This document shows, piece after piece, positions 1-10,530 of a stretch of DNA of 64,000 nucleotides (position 1 is the first letter of the stretch; each line of letters opens with the position of its first letter). The notes beneath the pieces are model-generated. The model was not told the origin of the DNA. It did no database searches and was given only the letters and a program-made list of their open reading frames with translations. A program made the position numbers and the translations under genes. Source of the DNA: Schistocerca nitens. Taxonomy: Eukaryota > Arthropoda > Insecta > Orthoptera > Acrididae. Where the stretch lies: positions 344,916,650 through 344,980,649 of the forward strand of contig NC_064619.1 in NCBI RefSeq assembly GCF_023898315.1, in the 5' to 3' direction.

Positions 1-639
1 CAACATCGTGCAGCCCGCCTCCAGTGATGTCGCGACAGGCGTGAATGGAGGGACGAATGGAGACGTGTCGTCTTCAGCGATGAGAGTCGCTTCTGCCTTG
101 GTGCCAATGATGGTCGTATGCGTGTTTGGCGCCGTGCAGGTGAGCGCCACAATCAGGACTGCATACGACCGAGGCACACAGGGCCAACACCCGGCATCAT
201 GGTGTGGGGAGCGATCTCCTACACTGGCCGTACACCACTGGTGATCGTCCAGGGGACACTGAATAGTGCACGGTACATCCAAACCGTCATCGAACCCATC
301 TTTCTACCATTCCTAGACCGGCAAGGGAACTTGCTGTTCCAACAGGACAATGCACGTCCGCATGTATCCCGTGCCACCCAACGTGCTCTAGAAGGTGTAA
401 GTCAACTACCCTGGCCAGCAAGATCTCCGGATCTGTCCCCCATTGAGCATGTTTGGGACTGGATGAAGCGTCGTCTCACGCGGTCTGCACGTCCAGCACG
501 AACGCTGGTCCAACTGAGGCGCCAGGTGGAAATGGCATGGCAAGCCGTTCCACAGGACTACATCCAGCATCTCTACGATCGTCTCCATGGGAGAATAGCA
601 GCCTGCATTGCTGCGAAAGGTAGATATACACTGTACTAG
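1..639 (+). pseudogene. Tc1-like transposase, C-terminal part
   Basis: The product is a cut-and-paste DDE transposase that acts in the nucleus on the element's terminal repeats. Frame 1 carries the first acidic residue in VVFSDESRF (about 64-90), then WGAISYTGR, the second acidic residue in LFQQDNARPHVS (about 331-370), and SPDLSPIEHVWDW with the catalytic E, ending GRYTLY at 639. There is one in-frame TGA at 25-27, where the sister copy at 17 kb has a TGG Trp codon. Only 32 residues separate the second D from E, not the usual 34. The copy is non-autonomous as read because of the stop and the missing 5' part. Confidence 0.9.
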
Positions 640-794
640 TGCCGACATTGTGCATGCTCTGTTGCCTGTGTCTATGTGCCTGTGGTTCTGTCAGTGTGTT
701 CATGTGATATATCTGACCCCAGGAATGTGTCAATAAAGTTTCCCCTTCCTGGGACAATGAATTCACGGTGTTCTTATTTCAATTTCCAGGAGTG
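1..794 (+). mobile_element. Tc1-like DNA transposon, 3' part (copy 1)
   Basis: This is the 3' part of a Tc1-like transposon; its 5' part lies outside the window. It reads almost letter for letter like the reverse complement of the complete-length copy at 16858-18265, so the two belong to one family and diverged recently. The right terminal inverted repeat ends in caggagtg at 794 and is followed by TA, the Tc1/mariner target duplication. Downstream the element abuts the compound tRNA-like repeat, and the TA falls in that repeat's TATATA motif, so the transposon probably inserted there. Confidence 0.93.
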
Positions 795-940
795 TATATG
801 AAGACAGTAACTGTTCTCGAAAGAACAGAATACTGTTGATGACCGTGCAGCTTTTCCCTGGAATAAATGATGACTAACTGAAACCCTTAGCTGCCGATAG
901 GTGTTGTTGATATACCTCGATGTGGACAGCTGAAAATGTG

Positions 941-1014
941 TGCCCCGACCGGGACTCGAACCCGGGATCTCCTGCCTACTTGGCAGACGCTCTATCCATC
1001 TGAGCCACCGAGGA
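941..1014 (-). repeat. tRNA-like domain 1 of the compound repeat
   Basis: This 74-nt block folds as a tRNA cloverleaf: D stem GCTC/GAGC, anticodon stem TCTGC/GCAGG and T arm CCGGG-TTCGAGT-CCCGG with a clear B box. The base before the anticodon (position 33) is A rather than the near-universal T, and the first acceptor pair does not form. With the repeat context this argues for a SINE-type Pol III promoter, not a working tRNA gene. Confidence 0.7.
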
Positions 1015-1179
1015 CACAGATGAATAGCGCGACTGCAGGGACTTATCCCTTGCACGCCTCCCGTGAGACTCACGTTCCCAAATGCCCACAATTCTATGTA
1101 TGTAATGTACCTTATAGACATTTGCCCATTCACTCACAGGTGTTGTTGATATACCTCGATGTGGACAGCTGAAAATGTT

Positions 1180-1253
1180 TGTCCCGACCGGGACTCGAAC
1201 CCGGGATCTCCTGCTTACATGGCAGACGCTCTATCCATCTGAGCCACCGAGGA
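1180..1253 (-). repeat. tRNA-like domain 2 of the compound repeat
   Basis: This is the tandem partner of the domain at 941-1014, offset by about 240 bp. The cloverleaf is the same, but the loop reads CATGTAA where domain 1 has CAAGTAG. It again has A at position 33. It is flanked by the same body sequence ending tatcaacaacacc. Confidence 0.7.
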
Positions 1254-1624
1254 CACAGATGAATAGCGCGACTGCAGGGACTTATCCCTTGCACGCCTCC
1301 CGTCGGCAGCTAAGGGTTTCAGTTAGTCATCATTTATTCCAGGGAAAAGCTGCAGGGTCATCAACAGTATTCTGTTCTTTCGAGAACAGTTACTGTCTTC
1401 ATATATATAGTTAAAAGGCTACCCAGCCATTGACCTTCGTCTGTGCGAATGCGCACAGGTTCTCCTAACTCTTACGGGAATCGCCAAAGCGTGCGCGAGT
1501 AATGAGTGAATGGGCAAATGTCTATAAGGTACATTACATATATAGAATTGTGGGCAGTTGGGAATGTGAGTCTCACGGGAGGCGTGCAAGAGATAAGTCC
1601 CTGACGTCGCGCTATTCATCTGTG

Positions 1625-1698
1625 TCCTCCGTGGCTCAGATGGATAGAGCGTCTGCCATGTAAGCAGGAGATCCCGGGTTCGAGTCCCGGTCGGGGCA
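1625..1698 (+). repeat. tRNA-like domain 3 of the compound repeat
   Basis: This is the plus-strand copy of the same tRNA-like domain, preceded by its leader and followed by the body that ends in a partial copy of the arm (atcatttattcc). Its sequence matches domain 2 in the anticodon loop. A genuine tRNA-Thr(TGT) reading is possible on paper but unlikely, because position 33 is A and the domain is part of a repeat. Confidence 0.7.
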
Positions 1699-1784
1699 CA
1701 CATTTTCAGCTGTCCACATCGAGGTATATCAACAACACCTGTCGGCAGCTAAGGGTTTCAGTTACTCATCATTTATTCCATATC

Positions 1785-2137
1785 TTAGTTTCATTAACCC
1801 AGCAACGATTTTGTATTTGTGTGTGTGTGTGTGTGTGTGTGAGCGCAGTCGTGCGTGCATGATACAAAGATGAAAAGCAGTACAGCTAGCGATCATGTTA
1901 CCACTTCAATATAGTAGTGCTGAAACCAATTGACCAATTGATTGCGTGACTACATACCTGTATGTTAAAGTGTTTTTATAAACTGCAAGTGTATGTCTTG
2001 CCATTAATAACTCAGAACCGAATTTGTTAAGTTACAGTTCACTACCTGGCACACAAGTATGTCGCTAAGTACCAATATGTTTTTTTTTTTAATAAGTATA
2101 GGTAGGACATTGGGGAAAGAACAGTATTTCTTGTACA

Positions 2138-2194
<57 letters not shown>

Positions 2195-2275
2195 CAATTA
2201 CTTACTACCATTGCACTACAACAGAGTATTTCGCAAAAAAGCTATATTCTATAAACGTTATATTCTGCCTGTACT
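1785..2275. other. AT-rich spacer with microsatellites
   Basis: No gene is visible. The stretch holds a (TG)n run at about 1818-1842, a T run near 2080 and a pure (TA)n tract at about 2140-2189. The short open frame here is only a translation of the TA tract. Confidence 0.8.
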
Positions 2276-2474
2276 GCCGGCCGAAGTGGCCGTGCGGTTA
2301 AAGGCGCTGCAGTCTGGAACCGCAAGACCGCTACGGTCGCAGGTTCGAATCCTGCCTCGGGCATGGATGTTTGTGATGTCCTTAGGTTAGTTAGGTTTAA
2401 CTAGTTCTAAGTTCTAGGGGACTAATGACCTCAGCAGTTGAGTCCCATAGTGCTCAGAGCCATTTGAACCATTT
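2276..2474 (+). mobile_element. SINE family A (tRNA-headed), copy 1
   Basis: The element starts gccggccgaagtggc and has an A box near tggccgtgcggtta and a B box ggttcgaatcc, giving a type II (Ser/Leu-like) tRNA head. The body follows: atgtccttaggttagttagg, ggggactaatgacctc, then cagagccatttgaacc. The direct repeat tctgcctgtact (2264-2275 and 2475-2486) is a 12-bp target duplication. This is the commonest element in the window. Confidence 0.93.
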
Positions 2475-2644
2475 TCTGCCTGTACTACACTCAGTCGAAT
2501 AGGTGCAAACACATAAAGTGGAATACCATTCGTGAAATCAGCCTCTACAGAATTGATAGGTTCAACAGTTATTCTACATCTACATTTATACTCCGCAAGC
2601 CACCCAACGGTGTGTGGCGGAGGGCACTTTACGTGCCACTGTCA

Positions 2645-4716
2645 TTACCTCACTTTCCTGTTCCACTCACGTATGGTTCGCGGGAAGAAAGACTGTCTGA
2701 AAGCCTCCCTGCGCGCTCTAATCTCTCTAATTTTACATTCGTGACCTCCTCGGGAGGTATAAGTAGGGGGAAGCAATATATTCGATACCTCATCCAGAAA
2801 CGCACCCTTTCGAAACCTGGACAGCAAGCTACACCGCGATGCAGAGCGCCTGTCCTGAAGAGTCTGCCACTTGAGTTTGCCAAACATCTCCGTAACGCTA
2901 TCACGCTTGCCAAATAACCCTGTGACGAAACGCGCCGCTCTTCTTTGGATCTTCTCTATCTCCTCTGTCAACTCGACCTGGTACGGATCCCACACTGATG
3001 AGCAATACTCAAGAATAGGCCGAACGAGTGTTTTGTAAGCCACCTCCTTTGTTGATGGACTACATTTTCTAAGGACTCTCCCAATGAATTTCAACCTGGC
3101 ATCCGCCTTACCAACAATTAATTTTATATGATCATTTCACTTCAAATCGTTCCGTACGCATACTCCCAGATATTTTACAGAAGTAACTGCTACCAGTGTT
3201 TGTTCCGCTATCATATAATCATACAATAAAGAATCCTTCTTTCTATGTATTCGCAATACATTACATTTGTCTATGTTAAGGGTCGGTTGTCACTCCCTGC
3301 ACCAAGTGCCTATCCGCTGCAGATCTTCCTGCATTTCGCTGCAATTTTCTAATGCGGCAACTTCTCTGTATATTGCAGCATAATCCGCGAAAGGCCGCAT
3401 GGAACTTCCGACACTATCTACTAGGTCATTTATATATATATTGTGAAAAGCAATGGTCCCATAACACTCCCCTGTGGTACGCCAGAGGTTACTTTAATGT
3501 CTGTAGACGTCTCTCCATCGAGAACAACATGCCGTGTCATGTTTGCTAAAAACTCTTCAATCCAGCCACACAGCTGGTCTGACATTCCGTAGGCTCTTAC
3601 TTTGTTTAAATCAGATGACAGTGCGGAACTGTATCGAACGCCTTCCGGAAGTCAAGGAAAATGGCATCTACCTGGGAGCCTGTATCTAATATTTTATGGG
3701 TCTCATGAACAAATAAAGCTAGTTTGGTATCACACGATCGCTCTTTCCGGAGTCCATGTTGATTCCTACAGAGTAGATTCTGGGTTTCCAGAAAGACATG
3801 ATACGCGAGCAAAAAACATGTTCTAAAATTCTATAACAGATCGATGTCAGAGATATAGGCCTATAGTTTTGCGCATCTGCTCGATGACCCTTCTTGAAAA
3901 CTGGGACTACTTCTGCTCTCTTCCAATCATTTGGAACCTTCCGTTCCTCTAGAGACTTGCGGGGCAAGTTCTTTCGCGTACTCAGTGTAGAATCGAATTG
4001 GTATCCCGTCAGGTCCAGTGGACTTTCCTCTGTTGAGTGATTTCAGTTGCTTTTGTATTCCTTGGACACTTATTTCGATGTCAGCCATTTTTTCGTTCGT
4101 GCGAGGATTTAGAGAAGGAACTGCAGTGCGGTCTTCCTCTGTGAAACAGCTTTGGAAAATGGTTCTAATGGCTCTGAGCACTATGGGACTCAACTACTGT
4201 GGTCATTAGTCCCCTGGAGCTGAGAACTACTTAAACCTAACTAACCTAAGGACATCACACACATCCATGCCCGAGGGAGGATTCGAACCTGCGACCGTAG
4301 CAGTCGCACGGTTCCGGACTGCGCGCCTAGAACCGCGAGACCACTGCGGCCGGCCAGCTTTGGAAAAGGGTGTTTAGTATTTCAGATTTACGCGTGTCAT
4401 CCTCTGTTTCAATGCCATCATCATCCCAGAGTGTCTGGATATGCTGTTTCGATCCACTTACTGATTTAACGTAAGATCAGAACTTCCTAGGATATTCTGT
4501 CAAGTCGGTACATACAATTTTACTTTCGAGTTCACTGAAAGTTTCACGCATAGCCCTCCTTACGCAAACTTTGACATCGTTTAGGTTCTGTTTGTCTGAG
4601 AGGTTTTGGCTGCGTTTAAACTTGAAGTGAAGCTCTCTTTGCTGTCGCAGTAGTTTCCTAACTTTGTTGCTGAACCACGGTGGGTTTTTCCCGTCCCTCA
4701 CTGTTTTACTCGGCAC
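2645..4716 (-). pseudogene. LINE reverse transcriptase, broken
   Basis: The enzyme would copy its own RNA into DNA at a nicked target. In order from 4716 downward: a linker with PPWFSNKVRKLLRQQREL; FFTEEDR...KSLNRGKSTGPDGIP (4193-3930); WKRAEVVPVFKKGHRADAQNYRPISLTS (about 3930-3840); HGLRKERSCDTKLALFVHE and DFRKAFDTVPH (about 3770-3610); SGVPQGSVMGPLLFTIYINDL (about 3490-3430); and the C-terminal KTLVRPILEYCSSVWDPY block (3094-2645). The catalytic FADD reads FADY, so the active site is lost. Several frame changes and a SINE insertion divide it. The motif style fits the CR1/Jockey group; the exact clade is not certain. Confidence 0.82.
4160..4354 (-). mobile_element. SINE family A, copy 2, inside the LINE
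   Basis: This is a full-length reverse copy from tggttctaatggctctgagc to actgcggccggc. It is flanked by cagctttggaaaa at 4147-4159 and again at 4355-4367, a perfect 13-bp target duplication. Removing the SINE and one repeat rejoins the LINE sequence, so the SINE is younger than the LINE. Confidence 0.95.
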
Positions 4717-4955
4717 GTACCTGTATAAAAGGCATTTTACGATTGCCTTGAACTTTTTCCATAAACACTCAACATTTTCAGTGTCGGAACAGAGATTTTC
4801 GTTTTGATCTGTTCGGTAGTCTGAAACCTGTCTCCTACTACTCTTGCTAAACAGATAAACCTTCCTCCCTTTTTTATATTCCTATTTACTTTCATATTCA
4901 CTTTGGTACAGGTAAAATGCGGGCATTGGTACATTGTTCCACCTGTTCCATATTT

Positions 4956-5432
4956 TGTATGTATGTATGTATTGTATGTGAACCGGGGACCTAGAAACGA
5001 CGGAGAGGCTCCGTCCCCGCCATATCCGCAGTGGCCCACAACCCCACGATGACTACCGCAGTCCACTACACCCCTCCGCCGCCCCTCACCGAACCTAGGG
5101 TTATTCTGCGGTTCGGCCCCCGCCGGACCCCCCAGGGAACATCTCACACCAGACGAGTGTAACCCCTACGTTTGCGTGGTAGAGTAATGGTGGTGTAAGC
5201 GTACGTGGAGAACTTGTTTGCGCAGCAATCGCCGACATAGTGTAACTGAGGCGGAATAAGGGGAACCAGCCCGCATTCGCCGAGGCAGATGGAAAACCGC
5301 CTGAAAACCATCCACAGACTGGCCGGTTCACCGGACCTCGACGCAAATCCTCCGGGCGGATTCGTGCCGGGGACCAGGCGCTCCTTCCCGCCCGGAAGGC
5401 CGTGCGTTAGACCGCACGGCCAACCGGGCGGG
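4956..5432. mobile_element. GC-rich 477-bp retroposon-like insertion
   Basis: The segment is sharply GC-richer than its surroundings (accggggacctagaaacgac to accgcacggccaaccgggcg). It is bounded by ctgttccatattt at 4943-4955 and 5433-5445, a perfect 13-bp direct repeat, so it moved as one unit. The left end has a short gtat repeat, a possible tail. I see no tRNA or 5S head and no transposase. Short open frames cross it on both strands, but none has a recognisable domain. It is probably a non-autonomous retroposon of unknown partner. Confidence 0.75.
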
Positions 5433-5445
5433 CTGTTCCATATTT

Positions 5446-6065
5446 ACTCTGTTGTTGTGCAAATACTCAACAAATTCATAGTACATCCCTCTTAATATGG
5501 ACACCAGTGATACAATCTATCTGTGGCAGCTTATATGCATAATGCTGGTCTTTAAGTTTAACAACACTTGTATGTTTTAGATATATGTACATGTCCCATG
5601 AAGTTAATTCTGTCATTGTTTCACCAAACATATCTTCCTACCTACATAGTCCATAATACCACAAATATAGTCTCACTCATAACACGAATACTGAACTATA
5701 ACGCCAACGCAGTGCATGTTTTCTACTTCGACTATCACATCAACGTCGGAGTCAGGTGACAGGCCCATATTCACGCATTTAGATCAACTTGCTGTCATAT
5801 TATAAGTGTCAGCGAAAAGCAGTACTCCTGTGGAGCTTGCCTGCAGTTCAGTGACCTGTGGTAGTTCTGGAAGTGACTACTGTTGATATGGCTGAGACAC
5901 TGAATAGTTGGATTCCGTCAAGCGCAACATGTTCAGACCCGGTGGGGATTGACTGTTGCTGCTGCTAAGTCCCTAGCACATTGCTGAGACAGAACTTTTC
6001 GGTAATGAGTGGATTGGGAAGGAATATATATATCGAAACCGCTACTGCTTCATCCTGAAGCTTTG
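5446..6065. other. Unassigned sequence
   Basis: AT-rich sequence follows the GC-rich insertion. It may include more of the interrupted LINE. I recognise no coding domain, RNA or repeat here. Confidence 0.5.
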
Positions 6066-6153
6066 TTTTGTGGTAAATTAATAATATCATGGCATTCTTT
6101 GCGCTATATATATAGCGCAAAAAATGCCATGACATTATTAATTTACCACAAAA
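6066..6153. repeat. Near-perfect 88-bp palindrome
   Basis: Two arms of about 43-44 bp, ttttgtggtaaattaat on the left and its complement on the right, meet in a TA-rich centre (gcgctatatatatagcgc). Only two mismatches are seen. The cruciform or RNA hairpin has essentially no loop. Confidence 0.9.
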
Positions 6154-7964
6154 GATCAGAGTATCTATAAAATACGCAAGAAGCAGTATAATGTTAGCTG
6201 CTGCCCTAATGCAAATGACTTTGTGAATAACAAAAAGGACTAGCAGTTACTGTCAGACTACTTCTGACTGGTTGTTAGTGGTCGTGTTTCATACTGTACA
6301 TAGTACAAACTGCAAATGCTGGCGCATGTGCAACTAGCTGTAAAAATTAAAATTTCTCAAAGGGTTGGTGGGTGTGGGAACTGAGCTTGCGTGCCCTTGG
6401 TGCCTGGGGGCCCCATAGGCAGGTGGCACCATGTCGTCGACGAGTGCCCATGCGACGCACCAGGGCATAGTGTGCGTGGGCTGGGGACATGGGTGTCGGG
6501 ACTGGTGGGTGGGGAAGGAGGGGGGGATAGGGTGAGTGAGTGGGGTGCAAGGGAGCTGGAGGTGTGGTATGGGGTTGGCCTTCAACGCGCAATGATGATG
6601 TCATGGTGCAGTTGTCTGGATGCAATGAATTCAGAAATCCAAGTTGTCCTCTACTTTCCAGAATATATTTATTTGGAGTATTACCTGTGTGGTTTGTTTC
6701 TTCATTGTCCTCCATTTCTTCTGCATTTGAATTCTCTTCAGCTTCTATGTGATCTGACTCGAAGTCCTGACGATTCGCAATCTACTAAAAGTCCAGCAAG
6801 TATTTCTGCCTCATTTGGAGCCTATACAACTCATTACAGAAAAACACGTTTTATCTACTATGGAAAACTACTAATAATAATGGTTAGTCTATAATCAACA
6901 ATGAAAATTACATTGAACAATTAGACTCTCAACAATACAGCATGAAACTCACATTCACGTTTGCCAAATGAAATTTAGACACAATTAGAATTTTGGTGAG
7001 AGGTAATACCAACCGAAAGCAAAATATACCATTGAGCATAAAAGTTATTCTTTTTTGTTTTCAGTTTTGAAAATTTTAACCAGTAAAGGTACACAATAGT
7101 ACTTCATAAGATGAATGACAAATAGAAAAAGATCCACGGTAGATATCTAATATTCTCTGTTTACTGTTTTACTGAAAACCGAGCGAATAAATTGTGCTCT
7201 GTTTCCCACCTTCCATGCATGCAGCTTGGAAAGGCAGCTTAACAGGAGGCAATAACCGACTCAAAGTGAAGGGCTGTGCTGCCTGCTGTCAACACCAGTG
7301 GGAAAGAGAAATGGGTGCCTTAGTGCTACCCTTGACTCAGATAGGAAATGAGGACAAAACGTGATACCAAAAATAAAATATTTCTTAATATTAAAGTTAT
7401 CTGAAACTTACTATCGTTCCCCTGCAATAAGGAGTCGATCGATCTACAGATCAGAACACTAACTAGCTGGTGTCGACTGCACGTCCAGTCGTATCTCTAT
7501 CTGGTCTTAGCGGCTCGACAGAGGGATATAGCATACTTTCTTGTTAAGCGGTCGAAAGTGCGCACCTCTCTCGTTTTGCAGAGTTATGTAAATGACGTCC
7601 TATCTCTTTTAACAAACAGCCTACACTGTAAGGGGTGTGGCTTATTCCGTACGTTGTGCGGCCCACCCTATTGTTATTCTTTTGAGGCACATTAAACGGA
7701 ACGAGCTGTAAACTGGTGTTTCGCATTGATAGTCTATTAAATAGGGTACCAGACCGCGTCTGGTCTCCCAAAGACAGTAGGCCATCTCTGAAAACGCTTG
7801 CCACACACATTTCAGCGGGTTCTGCAATCCTATAACTTGTGTATGACGAAAAATAACAGCCAAGACCTTTATTAACAGCAGTTTTACGTGATTCCTTTAC
7901 CTGAAGCATCCCCAACAAGTTGTGGCCTATGTCTTACAGGATCAGCGCTTCCTTCTGACGAGCC

Positions 7965-7999
<35 letters not shown>

Positions 8000-8560
8000 T
8001 TAAAATTCACCGATTGCTTACACATGAGATTGTAGTCAATAGTCAAACGTACCAAATAAGCTGCTCGAAAAAAAAAAGGCTCTCGCGACAATTCAGGGGT
8101 TGTTGATTCACGGATACACTTGTTGGAAGTATGTGAATGTTGTCAGTGACTAGTATGTATCCGAAAATAGATAGTTGTATTTCTGACACGACGAAGGGAC
8201 TGGAAAATAATAAACCAAGCTTCGGGATCAGGCAGTAGCGGTTTCGGTTTTGGCAGATGACATTAAGACAGAAAAATGTTGTGCTGACCAAGCGTTGCCC
8301 ATATACTGCCATCCAATGACTTTGGGCAGAGCAGGAAGCAGTGCTATAGGCGGGCCAGTGTACTTGTAGAGACAAGGAGTGTAGGATAGTTTGCCATCGA
8401 TGAGCAGACATTAAAGGAATGAGAGTGCAGCATCATTTTATCGGCATGACGCTATGAGTGCTACTCTATGAAGCAGGCAAAGGCTTTGCACTGTAATGGA
8501 TGGAGAGAATTTCAAGAATCACATAGAAACTAGCATTCTTGCCTCAGTACGCGTCTGTTG
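6154..8560. other. Unassigned sequence before the mariner
   Basis: The stretch includes a G-rich patch at 6360-6570 and a run of 30 A at 7966-7995. A 124-codon minus-strand frame (7544-7918) has no motif I can place. No RNA gene, known repeat or host exon can be supported. Confidence 0.5.
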
Positions 8561-8562
8561 TA

Positions 8563-9898
8563 CGAGGGCAGTTCAATAAGTAATGCAACACATCATTTTT
8601 CTCGGCAAATTTTGGTTGAAAAAACCGGAAATTTCTTGTGGAATATTTTCAAACATTCCCGCTTCGTCTCGTATAGTTTCATTGACTTCCGACAGGTGGC
8701 AGCGCTGTACGGAGCTGTTAAAATGGCGTCTGTAACGGATGTGCGTTGCAATCAATGGGCAGTGATCGAGTTTCTTTTGGCGGAAAACCAGGGCATCTCA
8801 GATATTCATAGGCGCTTGCAGAATGTCTACGGTGATCTGGCAGTGGACAAAAGCACGGTGAGTCGTTGGGCAAAGCGTGTGTCATCATCGCCGCAAGGTC
8901 AAGCAAGACTGTCTGATCTCCCGCGTACGGGCCGGCCGTGCACAGCTGTGACTCCTGCAATGGCGGAGCGTGCGAACACACTCGTTCGAGATGATCGACG
9001 GATCACCATCAAACAACTCAGTGCTCAACTTGACATCTCTGTTGGTAGTGCTGTCACAATTGTTCACCAGTTGGGATATTCAAAGGTTTGTTCCCGCTGG
9101 GTCCCTCGTTGTCTAACCGAACACCATAAAGAGCAAAGGAGAACCATCTGTGCGGAATTGCTTGCTCGTCATGTGGCTGAGGGTGACAATTTCTTGTCGA
9201 AGATTGTTACAGGCGATGAAACATGGGTTCATCACTTCGAACCTGAAACAAAACGGCAATCAATGGAGTGGCGCCACACCCACTCCCCTACCAAGAAAAA
9301 GTTTAAAGCCATACCCTCAGCCGGTAAAGTCATGGTTACAGTCTTCTGGGACGCTGAAGGGGTTATTCTGTTCGATGTCCTTCCCCATGGTCAAACGATC
9401 AACTCTGAAGTGTGTTGTGCTACTCTTCAGAAATTGAAGAAACGACTTCAGCGTGTTCGTAGGCACAAAAATCTGAACGAACTTCTCCTTCTTCATGACA
9501 ACGCAAGACCTCACACAAGTCTTCGCACCCGAGAGGAGCTCACAAAACTTCAGTGGACTGTTCTTCCTCATGCACCCTACAGCCCCGATCTCGCACCGTC
9601 GGATTTCCATATGTTTGGCCCAATGAAGGACGCAATCCGTGGGAGGCACTACGCGGATGATGAAGTTATTGATGCAGTACGACGTTGGTTCCGACATCGA
9701 CCAGTGGAATGGTACCGTGCAGGCATACAGGCCCTCATTTCAAGGTGGCGTAAGGCCGTAGCATTGAATGGAGATTACGTTGAAAAATAGTGTTATGTAG
9801 CTAAAAGATTGGGGAATAACCTGGTGTATTTCAATGCTGAATAAAACAACCCCTGTTTCAGAAAAAAATGTGTTGCATTACTTATTGAACTGCCCTCG
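8563..9898 (+). mobile_element. Complete mariner transposon
   Basis: A 1336-bp element with a perfect 31-bp terminal inverted repeat (8563-8593 and 9868-9898, starting cgagggcagttcaataagta). TA precedes and follows it (8561-8562, 9899-9900), the mariner target duplication. It encloses one uninterrupted transposase. The matching ends, full length and open frame suggest a recent, possibly still competent copy. Relics of related mariners lie at about 45.6, 49.6, 50.0 and 59.2 kb. Confidence 0.96.
8723..9790 (+). CDS. Mariner transposase (DD34D), intact
   Basis: A 355-residue cut-and-paste transposase, the length usual for mariners. The start is set at MASVTDVRCNQW (8723), because the open frame upstream to 8558 runs through the terminal repeat and 5' leader. 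The N-terminal paired-type helix-turn-helix region includes KSTVSRWAKRV. The linker has WVPRCLTEHHK, the mariner WVPhxL signature. Catalytic residues follow in VTGDETWVHHFEP, LLLHDNARPHTS and YSPDLAPSDFHMFG, with 34 residues between the last two acids, so it is a DD34D enzyme. It ends NGDYVEK. A polyadenylation-like aataaa lies near 9840. I see no stop, frameshift or missing catalytic residue. The subfamily is not assigned. Confidence 0.96.
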   Translation: MASVTDVRCNQWAVIEFLLAENQGISDIHRRLQNVYGDLAVDKSTVSRWAKRVSSSPQGQARLSDLPRTGRPCTAVTPAMAERANTLVRDDRRITIKQLSAQLDISVGSAVTIVHQLGYSKVCSRWVPRCLTEHHKEQRRTICAELLARHVAEGDNFLSKIVTGDETWVHHFEPETKRQSMEWRHTHSPTKKKFKAIPSAGKVMVTVFWDAEGVILFDVLPHGQTINSEVCCATLQKLKKRLQRVRRHKNLNELLLLHDNARPHTSLRTREELTKLQWTVLPHAPYSPDLAPSDFHMFGPMKDAIRGRHYADDEVIDAVRRWFRHRPVEWYRAGIQALISRWRKAVALNGDYVEK

Positions 9899-9900
9899 TA

Positions 9901-10489
9901 GATGCTACGTCTACACCATGCAAAATTACAGAAATATTTTATTACCATATACCACTGTGTATCCAACATCCTGTTGGCAGGAGCACTGCTGCAAGTTTAT
10001 CTCCTGTTCATAGCAACAATCGCACAGAACTGTACTGATCCCATGTGAAGAGCCAGGCAGCTTGTTCCTCTGAACACGTCACTTCCAAGTTCCATGTTCG
10101 ACCCGACGTGATTGAAGCGCTGCCTTATTAAGTAAACGACTGATCTTAATAGTATCAAAATATTTCTCACAATCGTGAGTAACAAGATTTCCCTGATCGC
10201 TACGTCATCTTGAGCGCTATTACTTTAAAAGAAGGGAAGTTGATTCGTAATGATCGCTGTTTCCGATATGCACACTGATTACCGTGGTGTTATTTATGCA
10301 GGATGATTCAGTTAAGCTGCTCACTTCAGATATTTCCTAAACAGGCTAAGCTATCGAAATTCTGTTTTCACCTAAATTAATTATTTACAAAATTCTCACT
10401 AAATGACGTATCGTCTCTTTTCATAACTAAATTCCTGGGTGAAGAAACTGAAGCACTCAGAAGGGAGGAAGAAATGAAATAAAACGTCA
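9901..10489. other. Unassigned sequence
   Basis: Moderately AT-rich sequence between the mariner and the next transposon relic. No coding domain, RNA gene or repeat is recognised. Confidence 0.5.
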
Positions 10490-10530
10490 CGGGTTGAGAA
10501 GGTATCTGACTTTATTTCAGTGATTAGAAA

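Larger units (their letters stand above)
795..1784. repeat. Compound repeat: inverted arms around tandem tRNA-like units
   Basis: Two arms of about 103 bp (about 795-897 and 1303-1405) are inverted copies with one clear mismatch. Each contains a short palindrome, ctgttct with agaacag. Between the arms lie two tandem minus-strand units of about 240 bp, each with a tRNA-like domain followed by the same body. Right of the second arm (1411-1784) a further unit lies on the plus strand, including an upstream leader (about 1411-1620) partly absent from the inner units. The parts are those of a tRNA-related SINE-like family, but the arrangement is unusual. Confidence 0.75.
2570..4955 (-). mobile_element. 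CR1/Jockey-type LINE, decayed and 5' truncated
   Basis: This is a minus-strand non-LTR retrotransposon. Its 3' end is near 2570, where ctacatctacattta suggests a short terminal repeat tail. It reads backward through reverse transcriptase to about 4716 and remains alignable by feel to about 4955. A SINE (4160-4354) and a GC-rich 477-bp element (4956-5432) inserted into or beside it later. It is related to the plus-strand LINE at 23-25.5 kb: both carry FFTEED and LN-GKS--PD phrases. Confidence 0.8.

Noticed and set aside
941-1698. Three possible tRNA genes
   Set aside because: The cloverleafs form, but position 33 is A instead of T, the first acceptor pair fails, and all three are embedded in a repeated body. 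They are best seen as SINE-type heads.
7544-7918. A 124-codon minus-strand frame as a gene
   Set aside because: No domain, no start context and no splice signals that decide it. Length alone is not enough in this much sequence.
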